The notes beneath the pieces were generated by a model that saw nothing but the letters and a program-made list of their open reading frames with translations, was not told where the DNA came from and ran no database searches. Positions 12,476 through 21,268 of a DNA stretch of 64,000 bases are shown piece after piece. A program made the translations under genes and the position numbers. Within the stretch, counting starts at the first letter, position 1, and each line of letters opens with the position of its first letter. Source of the stretch: Timema cristinae (Eukaryota; Arthropoda; Insecta; Phasmatodea; Timematidae); NCBI GenBank assembly GCA_039000515.1, contig JBCFYV010011135.1, positions 19,804,927 through 19,868,926 on the forward strand. Direction: 5' to 3'.

Positions 12476-12871
12476 TTAAAATACTTTTTCGATTTCTTCA
12501 TCCCAATCTTTTGCCGACATTTCTATGGCCTCCAGCTCTGTCTTCACGTTCCAGTCTTCGTCACGGTTGAGATGATCCTCTGCTTCCTCTAGAGTGAGTA
12601 GTCCTCCTTTGGCAGGATCCTTGTAGTAATTGTCAGCGAATTCCTTCCAATAAATGTCGTCAAACGATTTCTTCATTTGTTTTTTAAGTGCTTCATCTGC
12701 ATATAAATACTCCCACGAAACGAACTCACAGCAAGTTCTTTTAAATTCTGGACAGTAATTATATCTTCCAATTTTAAAACATCTTTCAGAACAGATATGG
12801 TAAGTTATCTTTATATTAGAAGCTGGATGCTCTCTATAATCCTCTCTTGAAACTTTAAAAACATCTTTCAA
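12476..12871 (-). CDS. 5'-truncated tandem copy of the minus-strand Cys-rich gene (unit 3)
   Basis: This open frame of 131 codons carries the complete C-terminal part of the gene whose start is at 14542: HICSERCFK, a YCPEF/TCCEF Cys cluster, then an acidic tail ending EIEKVF. It has no promoter or proper N-terminus of its own; its first codons come from an out-of-frame repeat unit. A further truncated remnant of the upstream coding segment extends to about 13062. It may be expressed only through splicing or read-through, or not at all. Function unknown. Confidence 0.5.
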   Translation of the reverse strand: MKDVFKVSREDYREHPASNIKITYHICSERCFKIGRYNYCPEFKRTCCEFVSWEYLYADEALKKQMKKSFDDIYWKEFADNYYKDPAKGGLLTLEEAEDHLNRDEDWNVKTELEAIEMSAKDWDEEIEKVF

Positions 12872-13147
12872 AACAGATATGGTAAGTTATCTTTATATTA
12901 GAAGCTGCATGCTCTCTATAATCCTCTCTCACAATGTTTCCTGTTAAATAACTCGGTTGTCCAGTCTGATCTCCAACTCTTTATCGTCTTGATATACTTT
13001 GGATATTAGAAGACATCCAATGCTTGTCTGCTTATGAGCAAAGTCAGAGGGAAATAAACTTAAAATAATTTTTGAAAAAATAATCTAATTAACTGAATGA
13101 AACTTAAAATACTTTTTGAAAATATAATCTAATTAATTGAATGAAAC

Positions 13148-13855
13148 TTAAAATACTTTTTCGATTTCTTTATCCCAATCTTCTGCCGACGTTTCTATGG
13201 CCTCCAGCTCAGTCTTAGTCACGGTTGAGATGATCCTCTGCTTCCTCTAGAGTGAGTAGTCCTCCTTTGGCAGGATCCTTCCAATAAATGTCGTCAAACG
13301 ATTTCTTCATTTGTTTTTTAAGTGCTTCATCTGCATATAAATACTCCCACGAAACGAACTCACAGCAAGTTCTTTTAAATTCTGGACAGTAATTATATCT
13401 TCCAATTTTAAAACATCTTTCAGAACAGATATGGTAAGTTATTTTTATATTAGAAGCTGGATGCTCTCTTTTAATCCTCTCTTGAAACTTTAAAACATCT
13501 TTCAGAACAGATATGGTAAGTTATTTTTATATTAGAAGCTGGATGCTCTCTATAATCTTCTCTTGAAACTTTAAAAACATCTTTCAGAACAGATATGGTA
13601 AGTTATCTTTATATTAGAAGCTGGATGCTCTCTATAATCCTCTCTTGAAACTTTAAAAACATCTTTCAAAACAGATATGGTAAGTTATCTTTATATTAGA
13701 AGCTGCATGCTCTCTATAATCCTCTCTCACAATGTTTCCTGTTAAATAACTCGGTTGTCCAGTCTGATCTCCAACTCTTTATCGTCTTGATATTCTTTGG
13801 ATATTAGAAGACATCCAATGCTTGTCTGCTTATGAGCAAAGTCGGAGGGAAATAA
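13148..13855 (-). pseudogene. Tandem copy of the minus-strand gene (unit 2), disrupted
   Basis: The same C-terminal segment ends at the stop 13148-13150, but part of the acidic region is deleted near 13215 and 13285. An 82-bp segment (CAGATATGG at 13426, 13508, 13590 and 13672) is repeated four times. Because 82 is not a multiple of three, each added repeat shifts the frame, so the unit cannot encode the full protein. Confidence 0.65.
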
Positions 13856-13945
13856 ACTTAAAATAATTTTTGAAAAAATAATCTAATTAACTGAATGAAA
13901 CTTAAAATACTTTTTGAAAATATAATCTAATTAATTGAATAAAAC

Positions 13946-14176
13946 TTAAAATACTTTTTCGATTTCTTCATCCCAATCTTTTGCCGACGTTTCTATGGCC
14001 TCCAGCTCTGTCTTCACGTTCCAGTCTTCGTCACGGTTGAGATGATCCTCTGCTTCCTCTAGAGTGAGTAGTCCTCCTTTGGCAGGATCCTTGTAGTAAT
14101 TGTCAGCGAATTCCTTCCAATAAATGTCGTCAAACGATTTCTTCCTTTGTTTTTTAAGTGCTTCTTCTGCATATAA
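13946..14176 (-). pseudogene. C-terminal remainder of unit 1 behind a premature stop
   Basis: This continues the frame of the 14177-14542 gene after a TAA (plus-strand TTA, 14177-14179), where unit 3 has a Tyr codon. It encodes the acidic tail through EIEKVF and stops at 13946-13948. The substitution separates it from its start, unless there is read-through or an assembly base error. Confidence 0.6.
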
Positions 14177-14542
14177 TTACTCCCACGAAACGAACTCACA
14201 GCAAGTTCTTTTAAATTCTGGACAGTAATTATATCTTCCAATTTTAAAACATCTTTCAGAACAGATATGGTAAGTTATCTTTATATTAGAAGCTGGATGG
14301 TCTCTATAATCCTCTCTCACAATGTTTCCTGTTAAATAACTCGGTTGTTCCAGGCTGATCTCCAACTCTTTATCGTCTTGATATTCTTTGGATATTAGAA
14401 GACATCCAATGCTTGTCTGCTTGTGTTGAAAGTTGAAACAATTACATCCAGCTAAGTCCGACAGTGGTGATTCGATTTTATATACTCTCACGTATTCACG
14501 ATCGACAGGAACACTTATCACTGATGATGATGATGAAGCCAT
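14177..14542 (-). CDS. Cys-rich Polinton protein of unknown function, truncated by a nonsense codon
   Basis: The start is ATG at 14542 (MASSSSSV); the three codons upstream have no ATG. The 121-residue product has a Ser-rich N-terminus, a middle with CNCF and SIGC, and the HICSERCFK / YCPEF / TCCEF cysteine cluster. The comparable frame in unit 3 continues for another roughly 75 residues of acidic sequence, so the original protein was near 200 residues. It is transcribed divergently from pPolB and has its own candidate TATA element. I do not recognise the family; a zinc-binding role for the Cys/His cluster is only a guess. Two 3' copies lie downstream in tandem. Confidence 0.6.
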   Translation of the reverse strand: MASSSSSVISVPVDREYVRVYKIESPLSDLAGCNCFNFQHKQTSIGCLLISKEYQDDKELEISLEQPSYLTGNIVREDYRDHPASNIKITYHICSERCFKIGRYNYCPEFKRTCCEFVSWE

Positions 14543-14555
14543 GATGATCAATATA

Positions 14556-14592
14556 ATATAGTTAATATTCCCGCCTTTCCTTATATATATAC
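14556..14592 (-). promoter_or_regulatory. Candidate TATA promoter of the leftward gene
   Basis: Read on the minus strand, ATATATATAAGG spans 14590-14579, about 40-50 bases upstream of the ATG at 14542. That would place the start of transcription near 14556 and a leader of only 10-15 bases. Confidence 0.4.
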
Positions 14593-14739
14593 CTATTAGA
14601 AATATTATGTAATGATTATGTAATCAACTTTCTACCAGCTAGTCATAGATATTCAGGTCGCTGGTGAAAGGTGTGGTGCAGAAATCAACACACATGAGTT
14701 TGAAAGCTGTGTTCAGAAAAACACATTGACCTGAAGGTC

Positions 14740-14776
14740 TATAAAAGGAGAATTTAACTATACCAAGTTATCATTT
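14740..14776 (+). promoter_or_regulatory. TATA box and initiator of the rightward leader
   Basis: TATAAAAG at 14740-14747 is followed by TCATTT at 14771-14776 (putative +1 A at 14773, 33 bases from the TATA start). Spacing and motif fit a standard RNA polymerase II core promoter. The predicted transcript enters the leader exon that ends at 14842. The same octamer lies before the genes at 19392 and 26297. Confidence 0.65.
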
Positions 14777-15000
14777 CATCAACATCTTGTCGACTGAAAA
14801 GAAGTTGTCACGTAAAAAACAACACCAAGCTCTCTGGTAAAAGTAAGCATAATTTTACTATTATTTCTCTAGTGTTCAATTTATTAGTTAAACTAATATT
14901 TTATATTTATCTATACTTATTTTTTAATTTTTTTTGTGTGTTTCTTTATTCTCAATATATTCTTTAAATTAACAATTAATTTTCTTTGATCTTTTTATAG
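14773..15000 (+). other. ATG-free leader exon plus 158-bp intron that builds the pPolB start codon
   Basis: The putative exon 14773-14842 contains no ATG and ends AAAA|GTAAGC, a strong 5' splice site. The intron 14843-15000 is AT/pyrimidine-rich and ends CTTTTTATAG. Exon 2 begins TGTCTAAC at 15001. Joining the final A of exon 1 to TG produces ATG in the pPolB frame, and it would be the first ATG of the mRNA. The alternative donor CTG|GTAAAA would not create an ATG. Confidence 0.65.
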
Positions 15001-18000
15001 TGTCTAACAAACAAACATTTATAGCCGACGAATCTATACCCTCTACCTCAGACATTAACAGACAACGCCAACACATTTTTGATTATGCGGCGGGTACAAA
15101 CACTAATGACTCATTTACAATAATAACGGAGACAGGACGAACTTATACTCGGTTCAACACCTTAGGCAGAGATATCTTAGTTCGTTTTAATCCATTGATT
15201 TCGAACGTGAGTCCAATGCATTATCTAATGACGTGTTTCTCTAGTCTATTAGCATACTTGCTCAGAGGTACGGCGCCATACGATTTAATTGGACTCACGA
15301 TCACGAACACGGAGAATAACCTCGATAAACCGGTCGGCGTTTCGTACCGTAGATGCGATCAAATTGATGTGACCACTATTATGAATACATTAACAAAAGT
15401 TATTCAAAGTAATGCCAGATTTGGAATAGCCGATGTGTTGAGGATTAAAGTGAATCATATCAAAATGATGAGGGGGAACGGTAGAGCACTCAAACGAAGA
15501 TGTCTTCCAAATGATTATCTGAGTCACCATAAAAGGAGCATTGTCGTTGTTAAATCATTGACGAATTGTTTGGCTCACGCTATAGTAATAGCGATAGCCA
15601 AAATCACTAATGATATTAATTATAAATCATATATTCAGGGATGGAAAATAAACAATGCTGTAGATGAGCTTCTCGCAAAAGCGCGTGTAGATTTATCGGG
15701 GGGAGGGGGGCGCGAACATCTCGATAAATTTCAGCGTTATTTTGGGGACGAATATAAATTACGCGTGTATAATACCCTCTCGACGCTCAACGGATTGTGG
15801 TATGAGGGGGTGTCGTCTTCTAGTAGGTACATTAACCTACTGTACGATGACGTTACACATCACTTTAACGTAATAATCAACATGGCTGCGGCATTTTCCG
15901 TTCAGTATTTCTGCGACGGATGTAATACCGGTTTTAAAAGAGGTGCAAGACATTCATGTAAGAACACTTGCCCAAAATGTATGTCCATACCTCCATGTTT
16001 GTATGGAAGTGAGAATGTGTATTGCAATGAATGTAACAGAATATTTAGGTCTGCCGCTTGTTTCACTAGCCATAAATCGAATAAAATTGACGGTAAAAAA
16101 ACAGTTTGTGATTTAACACAGGTATGTATTACCTGTGATAAAACAAAGGGAAGTAATCACGAATGTTTTAAATCATACTGCGCAACGTGCAAACAGAATA
16201 AAGAAAATCCGCATCGTTGTTATATGCAGGTGTTGAGTCGGAAGGAGCTCGATGATAATTACCTAATGGTTTTTTATGATTTCGAGACTACGCAAGATAG
16301 AGCTATAGCCGAAGATTGTTTTTTGCATGAACCAAATTTTTTGCATGCACAGCACTATTGTGTAAAATGTGAATTTAACGATAATATGGACGAGGATTGT
16401 GAGCAATGCGGGAAACGATCTCATTCCTTTTGGGAAAATCCGGTAGACGGCTTCATCGACTACCTGAGACAACCGAGGCCGTTTGCAAATAAAATTGTTT
16501 GCGTTGCGCATAATGGGAAGGGGTTTGATACTATATTTATCCTGAATAGATTTCTATCACTAAACTACACCCCTAAAATTATTGCGGACGGAACTAAAAT
16601 ACTCTGCATGACAATGGACCACATACAATTTAAAGACAGCCTATGTTTCCTCCCCATGCCACTGAGACAGATCCCGAAAGCGTTTGGACTAGACTGTAAA
16701 AAAGGACACTACCCCTATCTGTTTAATACAGAAAAGAATTTAAATTATATCGGTGAAATGCCCGGTCCCGAAATGTTCGGTGCTGATTATATGAAACCGG
16801 ATGAGCGAAATGACTTTATGGTGTGGCACGCTGACAAACTGCGGCAGGGGTATATATTTAATAATAAGGCAGAGCTGGAGGCCTATTGTGTGGATGACGT
16901 AAATGTATTACGCAAGGGTTGTCGTACATTTCGTCATTTATTTCTAAATATAGGCGCGACAGACGTTTTTAGAGAATCTATCACAATCTCGTCGGCGTGC
17001 AATCGTTTATTTAGAAAATTATTCCTAGCCCCGATACGATAGCCATCCTGCCCAAGGGGGGTTACAGGTGCGGTGACAGACAGTCTATGAAAGCCATAAA
17101 ATGGTTAGTCTATCTGGAGAAAACCCGACCCGATATTCGGCACGCCTTCAACGGGCGTGAGATAGAGATTTTGGGTAGGAAAGTGGACGGCTACTGTGAC
17201 GCGACGAGAGAGATTTTTGAGTTTGATGGATGCTTTTTCCACGGGTGTACATGTCTTTCGAACCGTGACGCGACTATAACAGGGACGAAAGAGACTCTCA
17301 CCGAGCGATACGAGTGCACTCTGTTGAGGGATCGAGCATTTAGAGCCGCAGGGTACAGTGTTACAACTATGAAAGAGTGTGACTTTGACAAAATACTGAC
17401 TGAAGACCCACAACTAGATCTAGAGCTAAACAATCACCCTATGATTCAAACTGCCCCACTCAATCCACGTGACGCACTGTACGGTGGACGTTGTGAGTCT
17501 ATGACATTACACTACAAGACAAACCCCGACGAAAAAATAGGCTATCTTGATGTCTGCAGTTTATATCCCTGGGTATGCAAATATTTTAAATTTCCTGTAG
17601 GTCACCCTATAAATATTTTTGTCGCCGACAATTGCCCCGTCGACGTGGTAGACCGAGAGGGGCTAATTAAATGCACTATTTTGCCTCCTAGAAATTTGTA
17701 TCACCCCGTTCTCCCATACAAGACACAATCAAAATTAATGTTTTGTTTATGCTCCTCTTGCGCAAATGAGATGAACCAAGGTGATTGTTTACACACCGAC
17801 TCTGACAGGACTATTACAGGCACATGGATAGTGGACGAGGTTCGACTAGCGCTAGAAATGGGCTACACAATGGTTAGAGTACACGAATTTTGGGAATATA
17901 AAATTACCCAGTTCGATCCCCAGACCAAAGAAGGGGGATTGTTTGTAGAGTATATTAACAAGTTCCTCAAGATCAAACAGGAGGCGTCTGGATACCCTGG

Positions 18001-18841
18001 ATGGGTGAAAACAGACGCAGACAAAGACAATTACGTTAGCGAGTATTACAAAACAGAGGGAATAGTGCTGGATAAAAACGAAATTGTTAAAAATCCAGGA
18101 AAGCGCGCACTCGCCAAACTGTGTTTAAACTCTTTCTGGGGACGATTTGCATTGAACGAGAACAAAACGCAGACCACAATTGTGAACAACGCAAAAGACT
18201 TTTTCTCCCTACTCACCAGCCCGGGGACAGAGGTTCGTAACATTATTTTCCCCAATGACGAGGTTGCTTACGTCTCGTGGACATACCGTGAGGAAGCCGT
18301 CCTCCCCCTGGATACGGTCAATGTACCTATAGCCGCCTATGTGACCACCGGTGCCCGTATGAAATTGTATTCATATCTCAGTCACTTGGGCGCTTCTTGT
18401 CTTTACTGTGACACAGACTCTATTATAAGTGTGATAAGACCGTCAGACACGTACACGATACCGACCGGCGACAAGTTGGGCGACATGACAAACGAGCTGA
18501 ACGCCTACTCTGAGAGCGCCTACATTACAGAGTTTGTTTCCGGTGGACCGAAAAATTATTCTTACAATGTGTTTGTCCCAGAGACGAATGAGTTCAGGTC
18601 CGTCACAAAAGTCAGAGGTATAACACTTAACTATGAAAACACAAAGATTGTAAACTTCACAACTATTAAAGACATGATTTTGAAAGACATGGACCCCGTA
18701 CACGTGACTAACCCGCGAAAAATTAAAAGAAAAAGAGGCGCCATCGTCGTCTCCCAGTTGGAGAGAAAAAATTATAATATTGTATTCACTAAACGTAGGA
18801 GATTAAATAACAACACGTCCGTACCCTACGGCTATAGTTGA
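15001..18841 (+). CDS. pPolB: Protein-primed-type DNA polymerase B, frame broken at a C run in this copy
   Basis: Family B polymerase replicating the linear element; Polinton polymerases are thought to be protein-primed. The N-terminal part has a long unassigned region and a Cys/His-rich zinc-type cluster around residues 303-400. Exonuclease motifs follow: Exo I DFE (residues 427-429), Exo II NGKGFD (505-510) and Exo III YCVDD (629-633). Polymerase motif A is DVCSLYP near 17549, motif B is KLCLNSFWG near 18116 and motif C is YCDTDS near 18404. The frame breaks near 17030 in a run of four C; copy 2 has five C there, which joins both halves, so this looks like a sequencing deletion. No ATG opens the frame; the start is probably made by splicing. 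Total length is about 1,280 residues, usual for Polintons. Confidence 0.93.
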
Positions 18842-18925
18842 TACTAACCCCGGCCGCTGGTATAGAAAACTATCATGATCTAATATATATTGACATTGTT
18901 CTTCTCTCTCACTCTCTGATTTCAG
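18842..18925 (+). promoter_or_regulatory. Branch point, pyrimidine tract and 3' splice site before dUTPase
   Basis: TACTAAC at 18842-18848 and CTAAT near 18885 are branch-point-like. A CT-rich tract (TTCTTCTCTCTCACTCTCTGATTTCAG) ends in the acceptor AG at 18924-18925, and the exon then begins TGTCATCC. This is the same acceptor-then-TGTC arrangement as at pPolB. The intergenic gap has no other evident use. Confidence 0.6.
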
Positions 18926-19392
18926 TGTCATCCTTATTAAGGTTCAAAAAGTTAAATAGAAACGCCATATCACCGGTTAGAGCCACCACACACTCTGCAG
19001 GTCTAGACTTGAAAAGTCCCTACAATTGCAGTATACAGCCCTCGTGCAGGCGTTTAGTTAAGATAAATATTTCTATTATATTACCGGCGGGAACGTACGG
19101 TAGAATATCTCCACGATCTAGTCTGGCTCTTCACCACGGCATAGATGTTTTGGCCGGCGTTATAGACGAAGACTATTGTGGTAATATTTGCGTATTACTA
19201 ATTAATCACGGCCACACTGTTTTCACAATTAAAAGGGGTGACAAAATTGCTCAACTAGTATGCGTTAAAATTGATTACCCTAGAGTTGAACACACTGATT
19301 CGCTATCAAACACTCAGAGGGGGGAGGGAGGGTTTGGATCGAGTGACATCCCTATAAAAGATCGTGTCCGGGATAATTGTAATTTAGTATAA
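18926..19392 (+). CDS. dut: Trimeric-type dUTPase, start codon made by splicing
   Basis: Hydrolyses dUTP to dUMP and pyrophosphate, keeping uracil out of replicating DNA and supplying the dTMP precursor. All five motifs of the trimeric family are visible in order: [39 protein letters not shown] and the C-terminal RGEGGFGSSD. The frame contains no Met before motif 1 or in the core, and upstream it meets a stop at 18835-18837, so conventional initiation is impossible. Starting at 18926 after the acceptor AG with a leader-supplied A gives Met-Ser-Ser and a normal length near 155 residues. Its TAA overlaps the next ATG (TAATG). dUTPase is not among the core Polinton genes; acquisition from a host, retroelement or virus is possible. 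Confidence 0.88.
19353..19360 (+). promoter_or_regulatory. TATAAAAG box before the 90-residue gene
   Basis: The octamer lies within the 3' end of the dUTPase gene, 39 bases before the ATG at 19392. It is identical to the box at 14740 and would put transcription initiation a few bases before the ATG. Confidence 0.4.
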
Positions 19393-19664
19393 TGGATCAA
19401 ATCAACGCGTCCATCCTCACGTACTCGGAGAAGCAGGATTTGTGTCTGATGTCTGCCGCGGAGTTGAATAATTTACCTATAGAATTTATAAAAACATACG
19501 CGTCTAGAGATATAAATCGCGCTTGGAACTTACTCTCTCCCTCTGCGCAGCACGAATTGAGAGATTATAAATATTGTTTGGATCATTATAATAGGGGCGT
19601 AACGCAGATTGATGGTCCGCCGTCTATAAAGAAAAAATGTCAACAATGTCAGACATCGTCGTGA
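19392..19664 (+). CDS. Small protein of unknown function (90 aa)
   Basis: Starts with ATG 19392, which shares its first base with the dUTPase stop. The protein has no signal peptide or membrane segment. The middle contains SRDINRAWNLLS, suggesting a short helical fold, and the tail has CQQCQ close to the C-terminus. I do not recognise a family. A TATAAAAG octamer 39 bases upstream suggests its own promoter. In copy 2 the frame is broken by indels near 42930 and 43060. The tight position between dUTPase and the next gene and the clean frame argue for a real gene. Confidence 0.6.
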   Translation: MDQINASILTYSEKQDLCLMSAAELNNLPIEFIKTYASRDINRAWNLLSPSAQHELRDYKYCLDHYNRGVTQIDGPPSIKKKCQQCQTSS

Positions 19665-19680
19665 TATTTATGTACGTGAC

Positions 19681-19740
19681 TGGTTTTTTTTACATTGGTC
19701 TCTGGACACTGACTGTTAATTGGTTTTTTTTCCTTTACAG
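19681..19740 (+). promoter_or_regulatory. 3' splice site before the gene at 19762
   Basis: GACTGTTAAT (branch-like) is followed by a T-rich tract and TCCTTTACAG, with AG at 19739-19740. The first ATG (MTNV) comes 21 bases later. This resembles the acceptors at 15000 and 18925, but here the ATG is already present in the exon. Confidence 0.55.
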
Positions 19741-19761
19741 TTTTTGATCAACATCGACAAC

Positions 19762-20267
19762 ATGACCAATGTAATTGTAGATTTTCAGGGGTTTAAAGAT
19801 GAATGCAATAAGTTTATAATAAAAGAATGTAGTATAATATCTATTGGTGGAAGTGATGTACATCACTATACATTTAAGTCGCCGTATTCCTTTTCAAAGT
19901 TACCGTGGCATATTAAAAAACAATCTGATTGGCTCACATATAATCATCACGGTTTGCATTGGGACGACGCTGATATGAATGCGGATCAATTTAATATAAT
20001 TTTAAAAATGGTCACTCTCAACTCGACTATAATTTATGTAAAGGGGGAGGAAAAGAATTTTTTTTAATGGGAATTGTGAATAAAAAACAACTTGTTATTG
20101 ACATGATAGACTTTGGGTGTCCCTCCCTTAAGGATAGGATCCATAATAATTATGATAAATGTTTCGGTCATAAATATAAAAAATTAAATTCAATTTGTAC
20201 TCTTTCGAACGTAAAATTTCTTAAAGATTGGTTTGTCGCCACCACTACTATAAATTTGAAATCGTAA
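19762..20267 (+). CDS. Conserved Polinton protein, RNase H-like fold suspected, frame broken at T8
   Basis: The start is ATG 19762 rather than any earlier codon, which would read through the splice acceptor. The pattern IVDFQGF near the start, FIIKECSII, HGLHWDD and IYVKG is one I associate with uncharacterised arthropod proteins of transposon origin. An acidic residue in the first strand followed by a Glu about 15 residues later is reminiscent of DEDD exonuclease/RNase H folds, which is inference only. Frame 1 ends with TAA (20065-20067) just after a run of eight T. Frame -1 continues from there with DFGCPSL, CFGH and NVKFLKDW, which look like the C-terminal half of the same protein. Both assembly copies have eight T. 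Either a base is missing from the consensus, the gene is mutated, or the T run is a -1 slippery site. Confidence 0.7.
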
Positions 20268-20281
20268 TTTTTATTTTTTAG
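20249..20281 (+). promoter_or_regulatory. TATA-like box and possible 3' splice site before the ATPase
   Basis: TATAAAT at 20249-20255 could drive initiation near 20280. Alternatively TTATTTTTTAG with AG at 20280-20281 is a plausible splice acceptor 31 bases before the ATG. Sequence alone does not decide between them. Confidence 0.35.
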
Positions 20282-20312
20282 TTTTATACCAACACTAGAC
20301 GGGTGCACATCG

Positions 20313-20960
20313 ATGTCTGTGTTTGTACACCCTTTCACACTGATATTAGCGGGACCGTCTAATTGCGGTAAAACTACTTTTGTAGAAAATTTTCTGTTAA
20401 ATTTAAAACAGGTGTGCAGCGTGGATAAATTTGATAGAATTCTATGGTGTTTTAGTGAGAATAATTCTATTCCCTCGCGAATAACCAGTCACGTCACACT
20501 ACACAAAGGTGTACCGGACAATTTCAATTTTAAGGCCGGCGGGCCTCAACTCATCGTGCTGGACGATTTAATGAACGAGGTTTATTCTAAAAAAGTGAGT
20601 GAACTTTTCACCAAGGGCAGTCATCATAGAAACCTATCGGTTATTCTGATCACACAAAATCTTTTCCATCAGGGGAGTAAGTCACGTGACATCTCACTCA
20701 ACGCTAAATACATTGTTGTGTTTAAAAACCCGCGTGATCAAACACAGATAAACTATCTGGCTAGACAAGTTTATCCGGATAATCCGTCCGAAATACAAAG
20801 AATCTATAGGAAAGCAACCGAATCCGCTCACGGGTATTTACTATTTGATCTGAGTCAGAACGTGGACGAACGCTTGCGCTTCAAAACGGACATATTTGAC
20901 AGTGTTTGTAAAGTGTTTGTCCCCGCTAGACTACTAGATGAAACTAGTCAAGAAAAATAG
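20313..20960 (+). CDS. A32-like DNA packaging ATPase (FtsK/HerA superfamily)
   Basis: A molecular motor expected to pump the element's DNA into a preformed capsid. Walker A is GPSNCGKTT (residues 14-22) and Walker B is LIVLDD (80-85). A conserved SVILITQN stretch supplies the sensor Gln. The order and the 215-residue length fit Polinton/adintovirus packaging ATPases. The start MSVF has good context and is the first ATG after a candidate splice site or TATA box. The last 23 bases overlap the next gene. Copy 2 has single-base losses near 43824 and 43936 that break it there. Confidence 0.92.
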   Translation: MSVFVHPFTLILAGPSNCGKTTFVENFLLNLKQVCSVDKFDRILWCFSENNSIPSRITSHVTLHKGVPDNFNFKAGGPQLIVLDDLMNEVYSKKVSELFTKGSHHRNLSVILITQNLFHQGSKSRDISLNAKYIVVFKNPRDQTQINYLARQVYPDNPSEIQRIYRKATESAHGYLLFDLSQNVDERLRFKTDIFDSVCKVFVPARLLDETSQEK

Positions 20961-21261
20961 ACACGTACTGTCTGTGTTGAAAACGGCCAGTCCTAAATTG
21001 CGCAAAGCTATTCTTAAAGTCGTAGACCCGGATGTTATAACAACACTCGGCGAATGTGCTCTAAACACATTAAACAATAATATTAAAATTAGTAAAAGAG
21101 ATAAGGGAAAATTAATAAAGTATAAAAATTGTATGCGTAAATTGGCTAGCAGCGGTGTTTCGTTGAAGAGAAAAAGAAATATAGTCGTTCAATCGGGCGG
21201 CTTCTTGAGCATCATACTACCCGCTATTCTTTCAGCTCTCGTAGGCGCGTTGGTTAAATAA
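20938..21261 (+). CDS. Small basic protein with hydrophobic C-terminal helix
   Basis: The ATG lies inside the end of the ATPase gene in another frame. The 107-residue product is Lys/Arg-rich, with a KRKR motif followed by a Gly-Gly and a hydrophobic stretch (FLSIILPAILSALVGALV) at the very end. A similar layout, basic segment plus membrane-active helix, has been described for small melittin-like proteins of adintoviruses and in principle for capsid-lysis peptides of adenovirus-like particles. That assignment is inference from shape and position between ATPase and capsid genes. It could equally be a minor virion component. Confidence 0.65.
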   Translation: MKLVKKNRHVLSVLKTASPKLRKAILKVVDPDVITTLGECALNTLNNNIKISKRDKGKLIKYKNCMRKLASSGVSLKRKRNIVVQSGGFLSIILPAILSALVGALVK

Positions 21262-21268
21262 TAATAAT

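Noticed and set aside
15000..15002. GTG as the pPolB start codon
   Set aside because: The G is the last base of the splice acceptor AG; GTG starts are rare in animals and the splice-made ATG fits better.
16263..16511. Minus-strand frames over pPolB and the capsid genes
   Set aside because: Shadows of strongly conserved plus-strand genes with no independent signal.
18838..18925. N-terminal extension of dUTPase
   Set aside because: It would start at TTG and translate the branch point and pyrimidine tract; no family member has such an extension to my knowledge.
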